Assembly (NCBI GenBank): GCA_004556975.1
Contig: SFFD01000010.1
Coordinates: forward strand, 1-36,788
Length of the DNA: 36,788 nt
Reading direction: 5' to 3'
Source: Oscillospiraceae bacterium
Lineage (GTDB): Bacteria; Bacillota; Clostridia; Oscillospirales; Ruminococcaceae
Each line of letters starts with the position of its first letter. Position 1 is the stretch's first letter. Below are positions 23,332 to 30,481 of the stretch, piece after piece. The translations under genes and the position numbers were made by a program. The notes below the pieces were generated by a model that searched no databases, was not told the DNA's origin, and was given only the letters and a program-made list of their open reading frames with translations.

Positions 23332-24462
23332 TTATTCGCTGACAGAAGCTTTTTGCTTTACAATTTCTATAATTTCGCGTTCGTTTTCGGTTTCTGCGGA
23401 ATAGGGATAGGTGGCGGCGGTGCGTTCAAAAACCTCAAGGCATTTCTGCGCCGTAGAGTAGTTTTTAAGATAAAGAAGCTGATATGCATAGGCAAGGCGG
23501 CGGCGCGAAACATAGCTTGCGGTAGCCTTAATATATTTGTCGAGCTTTGGCGTAAGCAAAGAGTCGATTTCTTCTTTCGGCGCGCCGCGAAGCACCCGCA
23601 GAAAAAGAAGCTCACATAGAAGCTCGTTTTTTTCAACGTCCAAAAGACCGGGCGCGTTAAGCATATAGTTTATGGTTTGCTCTGCTTCGTCAAATTCGTG
23701 CATATCGAAACAGAAGTTATAAAGCATGACGCCCATGGCGCAGCATATCGGGTCTGAAAGCTCCTCCCCTTCCGGAAGACGAAACCATTCGCGGGGCATA
23801 TTGCGATAGCGCTCTCCCTTTGCGATAAGTCCGTTCACATAAAGCTGAAGCCAAAAAGCGCGCAGAGTGTTTTCCTTTTTGCCGAGAAGAGCGGCATTCA
23901 TTCCGTCGTTTGAAATTCCGCCTACGCGCATCGGAATTCCGTTGGTAAGCGCCATGGAAAGCCCCATAACCGCAAGCATTGCCATACAGAGGGCGAAAAA
24001 GCCTTCCGCTCCCGCGGCAAAATATGCGGCAAGGGCAAAAAGCGCGGTGGCGGCGTTCATAATGCAGCCGCCGAGGTTATAAAGACGGTAAGGAATTTTT
24101 TCGTTCCACTGCGGCGGCATCATAAGGCATTGACCGGCGGTACCTACCACATTATAAAGCTTTATTTTGAGGCGGCCCTTTTCTTTTATGAACATAAAAT
24201 GACCTATTCGGAAGGAAACAAATTTATATCCGGTAATAAGGCCGAAAATAAGGTGCCCGCTTTCGTGAATTATTGTTTGCACAAACGAGGCTATGTACAT
24301 AATTATCATAGCTTCCGCAAACATAAGCAGAAACGCCGCCGGCCCCTTTACAAGGGTGCCGAAGAAATTCATGGTGAAGATTATAAAAATGCCGCAGACC
24401 GCCCCGGTAAGGAGCATTATTATTTTTGCCGCGATGTCGCCGTAATTTTTCTTTTTCTTCAA
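23332..24462 (-). CDS. M50-like membrane metallopeptidase of unknown role
   Basis: Residues 12-35 and 41-65 are hydrophobic. The zinc motif HESGH (HExxH) follows at about residue 66, within a membrane segment as in site-2 proteases. More membrane segments occur at about 130-180, and NDGMN near residue 200 could provide the second-site Asp. The C-terminal 170 residues are soluble, helical and repeat-like (a TPR-like look). The start is TTG 24462 with AAGGTGG upstream. It is divergent from spoIIP, 152 bases apart. Intramembrane protease activity is inferred from motifs; the substrate is unknown. Confidence 0.72.
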   Translation of the reverse strand: MKKKKNYGDIAAKIIMLLTGAVCGIFIIFTMNFFGTLVKGPAAFLLMFAEAMIIMYIASFVQTIIHESGHLIFGLITGYKFVSFRIGHFMFIKEKGRLKIKLYNVVGTAGQCLMMPPQWNEKIPYRLYNLGGCIMNAATALFALAAYFAAGAEGFFALCMAMLAVMGLSMALTNGIPMRVGGISNDGMNAALLGKKENTLRAFWLQLYVNGLIAKGERYRNMPREWFRLPEGEELSDPICCAMGVMLYNFCFDMHEFDEAEQTINYMLNAPGLLDVEKNELLCELLFLRVLRGAPKEEIDSLLTPKLDKYIKATASYVSRRRLAYAYQLLYLKNYSTAQKCLEVFERTAATYPYSAETENEREIIEIVKQKASVSE

Positions 24463-24614
24463 GTTGTCGCCACCTTTTTTGTTCTTATTACATTATACAG
24501 CAAAACCTGCGGAAAAATAAAGCCGAAATATTAACATATTATAAAATAGCCGAATTTTTAATAAAATTGCCGCATAGCTTTTTATATGATTTACTTCTTT
24601 CCGGAGGGTAATTT

Positions 24615-25772
24615 ATGGACAAGAAAAAATGGCGGTGCTTTTCTCCGCGGGATATTTTCAAAGATTTAAGGAAAACCTTATCTTTTATAACGCGGGCGGC
24701 CGTTGCCGCAGTCGGCTGCGCCGCGTTCATATACGGAACTTTTTACCTTGCAAAGGAAGGCTCGCCCGTTTTTTATTATGTAATCGCCTTTGCTTCACCG
24801 GGAACGGTAGCCGAAATGTGGCAAAATGAAGAGCTTATTGAGCCTGATGAAATTTTGAGCACAGAGGAGGAGTCCGTAAAAAAAGACACGGAGGAAGCGC
24901 CGCCGAATGAGCACGAGGACGGCAAGACTGCGCCCGAAGCGGAAAAGGAGCTTTACGAAGTGCCGGAAGAACGCAGGGGAACGGTTAAAGAGGTGTTTTA
25001 TAACCCCGGCGAGGGCGGCGCTTATATTGCATATGAGAACGCAATGATAAAAAACTGCACCAAATACGGCAAAGACAAAATACTTTCGGTGCTCAAGACA
25101 AAAACGGATATTTCATTGAGCACGGATTCACCGGAAACGCCGCAGGTGCTTATTTATCATACCCACGCCACGGAGGGCTATGAACCCGCCGACCGCGGCT
25201 ATTTTGACACTGCGGGCACATGGCGGAGCACCGACCTTTCGGAAAATATGGCGTCCGTCGGCGATGTAATCTGTGCCGTGCTTAAGGAAAACGGCATAGG
25301 CGTCATCCACGACACCACACTACACGACGACCCGGGCTATAAAGGCTCTTATCAGCGCAGCGCCGTTACCGTAAAAAAGCACCTTAAAGAAAACACCGGC
25401 ATAAAAATCTGCCTTGATATTCACAGGGACGCCATTGAGCCTTCGGAAACGGAAATAATAAAACCCACGGCAGTTATTGACGGCAAAAAGGCGGCGCAGA
25501 TTATGATAATTTCCGGATGCGACGACGGAAGCATGAATATGCCGGATTTTTTTGAAAATCTGCGTTTTGCCGCCGCCCTTGCCAATGAAATGCAGACCCT
25601 TTACCCCGGGCTTTGCAGACCGGTTCTTTTTGATTACCGCAAGTACAACATGGATCTTTCCACGGGGCTTTTGCTTATTGAAATCGGTTCCACGGGCAAC
25701 ACTCTTGAAGAGGCACAATATTCTGCCGAGCTTTTGGCAAATGCGATAGTAAGCCTTTTTGCCGGTGAATAG
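24615..25772 (+). CDS. spoIIP: Stage II sporulation protein P (SpoIIP)
   Basis: SpoIIP is a membrane-anchored amidase/endopeptidase that, with SpoIID and SpoIIM, thins septal peptidoglycan to drive engulfment. One membrane helix lies at about residues 25-48, followed by an acidic linker to about residue 115. The enzymatic domain shows LIYHTHATEGYEP, VIHDTTLHDDPGYKGSYQRS and CLDIHRDA, the conserved SpoIIP blocks. Length 385. The ATG has GGAGG. A weak sigma-E-like -10, CATATTAT at 24535-24542, precedes it, but its -35 is poor. In Bacillus spoIIP follows gpr; here gpr is nearby but on the opposite strand. Confidence 0.93.
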   Translation: MDKKKWRCFSPRDIFKDLRKTLSFITRAAVAAVGCAAFIYGTFYLAKEGSPVFYYVIAFASPGTVAEMWQNEELIEPDEILSTEEESVKKDTEEAPPNEHEDGKTAPEAEKELYEVPEERRGTVKEVFYNPGEGGAYIAYENAMIKNCTKYGKDKILSVLKTKTDISLSTDSPETPQVLIYHTHATEGYEPADRGYFDTAGTWRSTDLSENMASVGDVICAVLKENGIGVIHDTTLHDDPGYKGSYQRSAVTVKKHLKENTGIKICLDIHRDAIEPSETEIIKPTAVIDGKKAAQIMIISGCDDGSMNMPDFFENLRFAAALANEMQTLYPGLCRPVLFDYRKYNMDLSTGLLLIEIGSTGNTLEEAQYSAELLANAIVSLFAGE

Positions 25773-25858
25773 CATAGGGAAAGCGGGTCAAGAATGGTAA
25801 GGTAAAGCTTGCTTTAAAAGCAAAACGAAATAATTTTATAATAAGGGGAGGAATAAAA

Positions 25859-26152
25859 ATAAAGTCGTTCAAACGGGCTTTGGGGCTGACTTTTGCGGTG
25901 GCGTTTATATTGATTGCGGGACTTTCTGCCGCGGTGCTTGTTTCCTCCGCGGCGGAAACAAGCGGCTTTTCCTCCGGGGAATTTTTGCTTTTCGGTTTTA
26001 AGGACGGGGTTCTTTTCGGCGAAGCCCTCGGGAAAAAATTTTCCTTGAATTTTGCTCCGGCGGCGTTTGTTGCAGAAAAGCTTCAGCCGCTTGCGGTATT
26101 TTTGCCGCCCTGGTACCAGCTTCTTTTGCGGTATATTGTAAACCCGTTTTAA
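25859..26152 (+). CDS. Small exported or membrane protein with apparent AUA start
   Basis: A strong ribosome binding site, GGGGAGG (25845-25851), is followed seven bases later by ATA AAG TCG TTC AAA CGG. Read from that ATA, the 97-residue protein starts (M)KSFKRALGLTFAVAFILIAGLSAAVL, a standard basic-then-hydrophobic export signal. The next conventional start, TTG 25880, is 28 bases from the ribosome binding site and would remove the basic residues. The C-terminus is also hydrophobic (AVFLPPWYQLLLRYIVNPF). I do not recognise the family. It lies downstream of spoIIP and its stop overlaps the gpr stop, so a sporulation link is possible but unproven. Confidence 0.55.
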   Translation: MKSFKRALGLTFAVAFILIAGLSAAVLVSSAAETSGFSSGEFLLFGFKDGVLFGEALGKKFSLNFAPAAFVAEKLQPLAVFLPPWYQLLLRYIVNPF

Positions 26153-26934
26153 TACGAAAGCTCTTTAAGGGATTCAAGCCCGAGGGCGGGAAAAACCGCA
26201 AGTTCCGCCGCCAGCGCGATAAGGCGCGCCGCACGGCGAACGGTAACGTCAATGTCGCAGGGGGTTACAAAGACGGTTTTTTCCTTGTGGTGCGAAGGGT
26301 AGCTTATTACGGTGGGCATTCCTATGGCTATGGTGGGAATTTTGAGCACCGCGGAGGAAAGCTCGAACTTTTCGCGCCCGACGCCGGAGCCGGGGCAAAT
26401 TCCGGCATCGGTAATCTGAACGGTTTTTCCTATGTGAGAAATATCCTCCGCAGCCAAAGCGTCAATTAAAATTACGGCGGCGGGTTTTGTCATTTCAATG
26501 ACGGAATTTATCATTTCAAGGGGCGAAAAACCGGTTCTTCCGCAAACGCCGGTGGAAAGGCAGCAAAGCCGGCGGTCAAAAAAGCTTCCTGCACACATTG
26601 CCGCAACGGTTTTTGCGCCCAGGGAATCTGCCGCAAGGGATTCGTTGCCTATGCCCACGGCAAGCACGGTTCCCTTTTCCGGCAAAAGGGCGGAAAGCTC
26701 CGCGGCAATGGCGGCGATTTCCTCATCGCTGTTTGCGGTGGGGTCAAGAATGCTTTCCGCCTCTATTGAGATATATTTTCCGGCGGGGCGGCGGGCAGCC
26801 CTTTCCTGACTTCCCTTTGCAATTTCAATCTTTGTTATATCAATGCCGCCAAAGCGGTGATATTTAATTTCGGGAAGGTCTTTTTCGGAAATTCCTTCAA
26901 TTATTTCAGAAGCAAGGTCACTTTTGATTGACAA
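26149..26934 (-). CDS. gpr: Germination protease GPR, compact form
   Basis: GPR degrades small acid-soluble spore proteins at germination. Recognisable blocks are IKSDLASEI (equivalent to RTDLA at the processing site), AVGIGNESLAADSLGAKTV and LIDALAAED, which hold the two conserved Asp. ITDAGICPGSGVG, PTIAIGMPTVI and a C-terminal FVTPCDID also fit. At 261 residues it is about 60-110 shorter than usual, lacking the segment between the IGMPTV and FVTP blocks, and its propeptide is only about 5 residues. I choose TTG 26934, eight bases after AAAGGAG; GTG 26943 overlaps that site. It is convergent with the small gene at 25859, overlapping by 4 bases. Confidence 0.88.
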   Translation of the reverse strand: MSIKSDLASEIIEGISEKDLPEIKYHRFGGIDITKIEIAKGSQERAARRPAGKYISIEAESILDPTANSDEEIAAIAAELSALLPEKGTVLAVGIGNESLAADSLGAKTVAAMCAGSFFDRRLCCLSTGVCGRTGFSPLEMINSVIEMTKPAAVILIDALAAEDISHIGKTVQITDAGICPGSGVGREKFELSSAVLKIPTIAIGMPTVISYPSHHKEKTVFVTPCDIDVTVRRAARLIALAAELAVFPALGLESLKELSY

Positions 26935-27043
26935 AACAGCCACTCCTTTGCTATAATAATTCCGTACCGGTTGCTGCAGACCGTGTTAATGCAATATCCG
27001 GCATATTTTGGGTTATAATAAAATAAATTTAACCCCAAAACCC

Positions 27044-27072
27044 TTGACAGAACGGAACATTTCGTATAAAAT
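27044..27072 (+). promoter_or_regulatory. Sigma-A promoter of rpsT
   Basis: TTGACA (27044-27049) and TAAAAT (27067-27072) are separated by 17 bases, 45 bases upstream of the rpsT start. Confidence 0.82.
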
Positions 27073-27116
27073 GACTATTTGTGAATGTATCCGATAAGCG
27101 AAGGAGGTGTAACTGA

Positions 27117-27383
27117 ATGCCGAATATTAAATCCGCTAAAAAGAGAGTTAAAGTTATTGCCGCTAAAACCGCACGCAATAAAGCAATAAAGACCAACCTT
27201 AAGACCAACATCAAAAAAGCAGAGCTTGCCTGCGCTTCCGGCGCAGAGGATAGAGAAGCTGCAATCCGCCTTGCAATCAAACGTGTTGACCAGGCCGCAG
27301 CAAAGGGTGTCCTTCATAAAAACACTGCCGCAAGACGCAAATCCGCTCTTGCAAAGAAGCTTAACGCTGCAAGCGCTCAGTAA
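27117..27383 (+). CDS. rpsT: Small ribosomal subunit protein bS20
   Basis: This basic 88-residue protein starts MPNIKSAKKRVKVIAAKTARNKAIKT and has the three-helix pattern and RRKSALAKKLN ending of bS20, which binds 16S rRNA early in small-subunit assembly. The ATG follows an exceptionally good AAGGAGGTG site. It is a single-gene unit with a consensus promoter and its own terminator. In Bacillus rpsT lies next to gpr, and the same neighbourhood is kept here although gpr is divergent. Confidence 0.96.
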   Translation: MPNIKSAKKRVKVIAAKTARNKAIKTNLKTNIKKAELACASGAEDREAAIRLAIKRVDQAAAKGVLHKNTAARRKSALAKKLNAASAQ

Positions 27384-27402
27384 TTCCGATATTACGAAAG
27401 TT

Positions 27403-27434
27403 CGCCTCATCCAAAAGGATGAGGCGATTTTTTT
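27403..27434 (+). terminator. Rho-independent terminator after rpsT
   Basis: Perfect 10-base arms CGCCTCATCC (27403-27412) and its complement (27417-27426) flank AAAA and are followed by A and seven Ts. Confidence 0.92.
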
Positions 27435-27485
27435 ATATGCCAAAAGCTGCGGTCAAGCCGTTAAGAACCTTATTGCTTCGGGTCT

Positions 27486-27839
27486 TTATTTGTCTTTTGG
27501 ATTAAATAACAACGCGGCAATAAGTCCGAAGAAAACCGAAGCGGTAATTCCCGCGGCGGAAGCGCAAAGCCCGCCGGAAAGCGCGCCGATAAGCCCGTCT
27601 TCCGCAACTGCGGAACGCACTCCCTTTGCAATAAGGTGGCCAAAGCCGGAAAGAGGCACTGTTGCGCCCGCTCCGGCAAAGTCAACAATGGGCTGATAAA
27701 GACCAAAGGCGGAAAGTATAACGCCGGCAACCACAAAACCGACCAGAATCCGCGCGGGGGTAAGCTTTGTGCGGTCAATTAAAAGCTGACCGATAAGGCA
27801 GATTATGCCGCCCACGGCAAAGGCTTTTAAATATTCCAT
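27486..27839 (-). CDS. spoVAE: Stage V sporulation protein AE (SpoVAEb type)
   Basis: SpoVAE is a small membrane component of the SpoVA channel that moves calcium-dipicolinate into the forespore and out at germination. I place the start at ATG 27839, which overlaps the spoVAD stop (TGATG), giving 117 residues; longer frames would extend into spoVAD. Four membrane segments are visible, with the family block GAGATVPLSGFGHLIAKG, closely similar to the GGGGTLVPITGFANAVV block of SpoVAC here. A GGGGGG-type ribosome binding site lies within the end of spoVAD. Last gene of the unit. Confidence 0.9.
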   Translation of the reverse strand: MEYLKAFAVGGIICLIGQLLIDRTKLTPARILVGFVVAGVILSAFGLYQPIVDFAGAGATVPLSGFGHLIAKGVRSAVAEDGLIGALSGGLCASAAGITASVFFGLIAALLFNPKDK

Positions 27840-28861
27840 CAGAAAATCCCCCCTTTTTGCGAGGAATAGCAAACAAGGTGGGCGACGCCGGGAATGGTTT
27901 CGCCCTGCTGAATGCTGGTGGGGCTCATAAGCGCGCCGGTGGAAACAAGAAGAACATTTTTAAGCTCGCCGCTTTTAATGCGCGGCAGAACGTGGCCGCT
28001 TGCCACAGCGGCGCTGCAGCCGCAGCCGGAAGCTCCGGCTTCCATTTGCTGGCGGCAGCGGTCATAAATCAAAAGGCCGCAGTCATTATAATTTTCGCCG
28101 AGTACAAAGCCCTCTTTTTCCATAAGGTCGCGCAAAAGCGACGTGCCCACAAAGCCGAGGTCGCCGGTAAGAATAAGGTCATAATCCTCCGGAGAAGAAT
28201 ATGTGTCGCGAAAGAACTGCGAAAGAGTGGCGCAGGCGGCGGGCGCCATGGCAGCGCCCATGTTGTTCTGATCGTTTATGCCAAGGTCCTCTACGGTGCC
28301 GAAGGTAACGGCCTTTATGAAAGGGGCGTTGCCCTCTTTTGCAATGACGGCGGCGCCTGCTGCGGTTGCCGTCCATTGAGCGGAGGGCGGGCGCTGGCCG
28401 CCGTATTCAAGAGGAAAGCGGTACTGACGCTCCGCGCTGCAAAAATGCGAGGAAGCAACGGCAAGGCAGAGCTTTGCGGGGCCGTCGGCAAAAACGGCGC
28501 CGAGGGCGCTTGCTTCGGCATAGGTGGAGCACGCGCCGTAAAGCCCTATAAAGGGCACTCCGGCGCCGCGGGCGCCATAGCCGGAGGCAATGCACTGGTT
28601 AAGCAGGTCGCCGGCAAAGACAAAATCCACTTCGGAAAGGGCGCGCCCGCATTTTTCAAGGGCGGAGTTTGCCGCAAGGCGCTGCATTTTGCTTTCGGCC
28701 TTTTCCCAGGTTTTTTCTCCGAAGCGGGAATCTTCGTTTATAATATCAAAATCTGCGGAAAGAGGGCCTTCGCCCTCTTTTTTGGAACCGACCGCGGCGG
28801 AGGCAAGAACACCCACCGCGCCGTCGATAATAACGGTTTGTTTGCCTATTTTGTGAGCCAA
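27839..28861 (-). CDS. spoVAD: Stage V sporulation protein AD (SpoVAD)
   Basis: SpoVAD has a thiolase-like fold and binds dipicolinic acid as the soluble subunit of the SpoVA channel. The 340-residue protein shows GKQTVIIDGAVGVLASAAVG at the start, GDLLNQCIASGYGAR, the thiolase-like Cys block GLYGACSTYAEA, and a C-terminal SGCGCSAAVASGHVLPRI. The start is TTG 28861 with a GAGGTGAT site. Just upstream is a sigma-G-like promoter (28937-28965). It overlaps spoVAE by one base. Confidence 0.93.
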   Translation of the reverse strand: MAHKIGKQTVIIDGAVGVLASAAVGSKKEGEGPLSADFDIINEDSRFGEKTWEKAESKMQRLAANSALEKCGRALSEVDFVFAGDLLNQCIASGYGARGAGVPFIGLYGACSTYAEASALGAVFADGPAKLCLAVASSHFCSAERQYRFPLEYGGQRPPSAQWTATAAGAAVIAKEGNAPFIKAVTFGTVEDLGINDQNNMGAAMAPAACATLSQFFRDTYSSPEDYDLILTGDLGFVGTSLLRDLMEKEGFVLGENYNDCGLLIYDRCRQQMEAGASGCGCSAAVASGHVLPRIKSGELKNVLLVSTGALMSPTSIQQGETIPGVAHLVCYSSQKGGIF

Positions 28862-28936
28862 AATATCACCTCATAAAGTAAAAGCGAAAGGGCGCCCCGG
28901 CAAAAATCTTCCGGCGCCGTACGCTTTGTTTTTTTA

Positions 28937-28965
28937 TATTTTGCGCGGTTTTAAAACAGGTATGC
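28937..28965 (-). promoter_or_regulatory. Candidate sigma-G/F promoter of spoVAD-spoVAE
   Basis: On the minus strand GCATA (28961-28965) and CAAAATA (28937-28943) are 17 bases apart. This fits the B. subtilis sigma-G pattern GHATR-17/18-CATWHTA with one mismatch in the -10. The predicted leader is about 69 bases. Confidence 0.6.
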
Positions 28966-29051
28966 GCAAAGAAAGGCTTTTATTGCGGGGCCGGTTTTGT
29001 TTTGGGCGCATAAAAACAGCAAAGCCTGCAAAAAGTCTTTGCCGGATTAAA

Positions 29052-29080
29052 GAAAAAAGCTCCCGGAGGGAGCTTTTTTC
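29052..29080. terminator. Terminator between spoVAC and spoVAD
   Basis: Perfect 13-base arms (29052-29064 and 29068-29080), GAAAAAAGCTCCC and its complement, enclose a 3-base loop. On the minus strand it lies 2 bases past the spoVAC stop and has a six-T tail. It separates spoVAC from spoVAD. Confidence 0.9.
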
Positions 29081-29081
29081 T

Positions 29082-29531
29082 CTATTTGAGCACCATATTC
29101 AAAAGCCAGTAGATAATTCCGTAAACAACGCCGGCGGAAAGGCCATAGACGATTACAGGCCCGGCAATGGTAAACATTTTTACCCCGACCCCAAGAACCC
29201 AGCCTTCGGTTTTGAATTCCATCGCCGGCGAAACGACGGCGTTGGCAAACCCGGTGATGGGCACAAGAGTTCCGCCGCCGCCGAATTTGGCAATGTTGTC
29301 GTATATGCCGAGGGCGGTGAGCACGGCGGAAAGAAATATCAGCGAAACCGAGCACAGCGTGCTCGCCGCCGGAGTGCCAAGCCCGGCGCATTTGTAAATA
29401 TTGAGAAGAAGCTGACCGAGGGCGCAGATTGCGCCCCCTATAAGAAACGCACCGCAGAGGTTGCGCCATTCTTTTGTGGGCGGAACGGCGCTGTCGCCCA
29501 TTTTTTTATATTCATTCGGAGAAACCGGCAA
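29082..29531 (-). CDS. spoVAC: Stage V sporulation protein AC (SpoVAC)
   Basis: SpoVAC is the membrane subunit thought to act as a mechanosensitive part of the dipicolinate channel. I place the start at TTG 29531 behind AAGAGGTG, giving 149 residues (MPVSPNEYKKMGDSAVPPTKEW), the usual family length. A TTG at 29582 is in frame but lies upstream of the predicted sigma-G promoter. About four membrane segments follow, with GLGTPAASTLCSVSLIFLSAVLTALGIYDNIAKFGGGGTLVPITGFANAV as the strongest family region. Its own promoter and terminator suggest a single-gene unit. Confidence 0.9.
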   Translation of the reverse strand: MPVSPNEYKKMGDSAVPPTKEWRNLCGAFLIGGAICALGQLLLNIYKCAGLGTPAASTLCSVSLIFLSAVLTALGIYDNIAKFGGGGTLVPITGFANAVVSPAMEFKTEGWVLGVGVKMFTIAGPVIVYGLSAGVVYGIIYWLLNMVLK

Positions 29532-29561
29532 AGAAAACACCTCTTTTTTATTCTTTGCGGT

Positions 29562-29590
29562 TATTATCGGCGTTTTGGGCAAAAATATTC
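29562..29590 (-). promoter_or_regulatory. Candidate sigma-G/F promoter of spoVAC
   Basis: On the minus strand GAATA (29586-29590) and GATAATA (29562-29568) are 17 bases apart, one mismatch from the sigma-G -10. It places transcription about 25 bases before TTG 29531 and therefore supports that start. Confidence 0.6.
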
Positions 29591-29621
29591 CCGTAAATTT
29601 CTGAAAAGGGCGTGCTCAAAG

Positions 29622-29999
29622 GTGATTAAATTTATAAAAAAGTGGTGGAAAACGGCTGCGGCGGGTTTAGCGGCGGGAATTTTAAACGGGCTTTTCGGTT
29701 CCGGAGGAGGAATGGTCGCTGTGCCCATGCTCAAAAAAAGCGGTCTTTCGGTAAAGGAATCGCACGCCACTTCGGTTTTGATGATGGCGGCGCTTTCTTT
29801 GTTGAGCGCATATCTCTATTTGAGCACAGGACGCCTTGAAATCGGCAAGGCGCTTGCTTTTATTCCCGGCGGAATTGCCGGAGGCATTTTGGGTTCGCTG
29901 TTTTTCGTTAAAATGAAATCAACGGTTTTGCGGCGGATATTCGGCGGATTCGTTGTGTTTGCGGCGATAAAAATGCTTTTGGGGCAGGCGGTAAAATGA
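29622..29999 (+). CDS. Half-size TSUP (TauE/SafE) permease, first of a pair
   Basis: The 125-residue product from GTG 29622 (MIKFIKKWWKTAAAGLAAGILNGLFGSGGGMVAVPML) has four membrane segments and the TSUP-type glycine motif LNGLFGSGGGMVAVPML. Full TSUP transporters, which move sulfite, sulfonates or other small anions, are about 250 residues and contain two homologous halves; this is one half. The start is uncertain. The frame continues far upstream but only antisense to spoVAC, and the nearest ribosome-binding-like sites are AAAGGG (29605-29610) or GGTGAT overlapping the GTG. The stop overlaps the next half by four bases. Confidence 0.75.
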   Translation: MIKFIKKWWKTAAAGLAAGILNGLFGSGGGMVAVPMLKKSGLSVKESHATSVLMMAALSLLSAYLYLSTGRLEIGKALAFIPGGIAGGILGSLFFVKMKSTVLRRIFGGFVVFAAIKMLLGQAVK

Positions 30000-30352
30000 G
30001 CATGCTCGATTTTTTCATCGGAGTTATTTCGGGAATATGCAGCGCAATGGGCGTGGGCGGCGGAAGTATTCTGCTGCTTTATCTTACGGCATTTGCGGGT
30101 TATGACCAGCTTTCCGCACAGGGAATCAACCTTGTTTTCTTTTTGCCCGCGGCGCTCTGCGCCCTGATTATTCATTTTAAAAACGGATACGTTAAATGGA
30201 AAAGCGCCGCTGTCGCGGTGATTTTAGGAATTCCCGGGGCATTTTTAGGTTCATATATTGCAGGAAACGCCGACAAAGGGGCGCTTCGCACCCTTTTTGC
30301 GCTTTTTTTGCTGTTCATAGGCATAAGGGAGCTTTTTGCCAAAAAGCAATAG
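29996..30352 (+). CDS. Half-size TSUP (TauE/SafE) permease, second of a pair
   Basis: The 118-residue product (MSMLDFFIGVISGICSAMGVGGGSILLLYLTAF) again has four membrane segments and a related glycine-rich motif (SAMGVGGGSILLLYL). It overlaps the first half by ATGA, so the two are translationally coupled and probably form a heterodimeric transporter equal to one normal TSUP protein. ATG 30002 is an alternative start. The substrate cannot be told from sequence. A bidirectional terminator follows. Confidence 0.8.
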   Translation: MSMLDFFIGVISGICSAMGVGGGSILLLYLTAFAGYDQLSAQGINLVFFLPAALCALIIHFKNGYVKWKSAAVAVILGIPGAFLGSYIAGNADKGALRTLFALFLLFIGIRELFAKKQ

Positions 30353-30443
30353 GGCGCCAAGACCGAAGCGGCAAAGAGGGCGGCTTTTGAACCAAACAGC
30401 CGAAAAAACAAAGGCTTTGCCCTGCGCATTATTTTTTTACACA

Positions 30444-30471
30444 AAAAAAGCACCCGCTTGGGTGCTTTTTT
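30444..30471. terminator. Bidirectional terminator between TSUP and PBP genes
   Basis: Perfect 12-base arms AAAAAAGCACCC (30444-30455) and its complement (30460-30471) flank GCTT. It serves the converging TSUP pair and PBP gene. Confidence 0.92.
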
Positions 30472-30481
30472 ATGAAAGGAA

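Noticed and set aside
23153..23404. 83-codon GTG-started frame after the cyclophilin gene
   Set aside because: It reads through a perfect bidirectional terminator and into the 3' end of the M50 gene and has no ribosome binding site.
27857..28876. 339-codon frame antisense to spoVAD, and similar ones antisense to PBP, rpoD, dnaG and gyrB
   Set aside because: All are low-complexity Ala/Gly/Arg/Val-rich mirrors of firmly identified genes with no start signals.
28926..29621. Upstream extension of the first TSUP frame
   Set aside because: It is antisense to spoVAC, runs across a perfect terminator and has no membrane-protein or domain character; the permease begins near 29622.
29612..29634. Second AUA start for the first TSUP half (ATA 29634 after GGTGAT)
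   Set aside because: GTG 29622 is a conventional alternative in the same frame, so an AUA start is not needed here.
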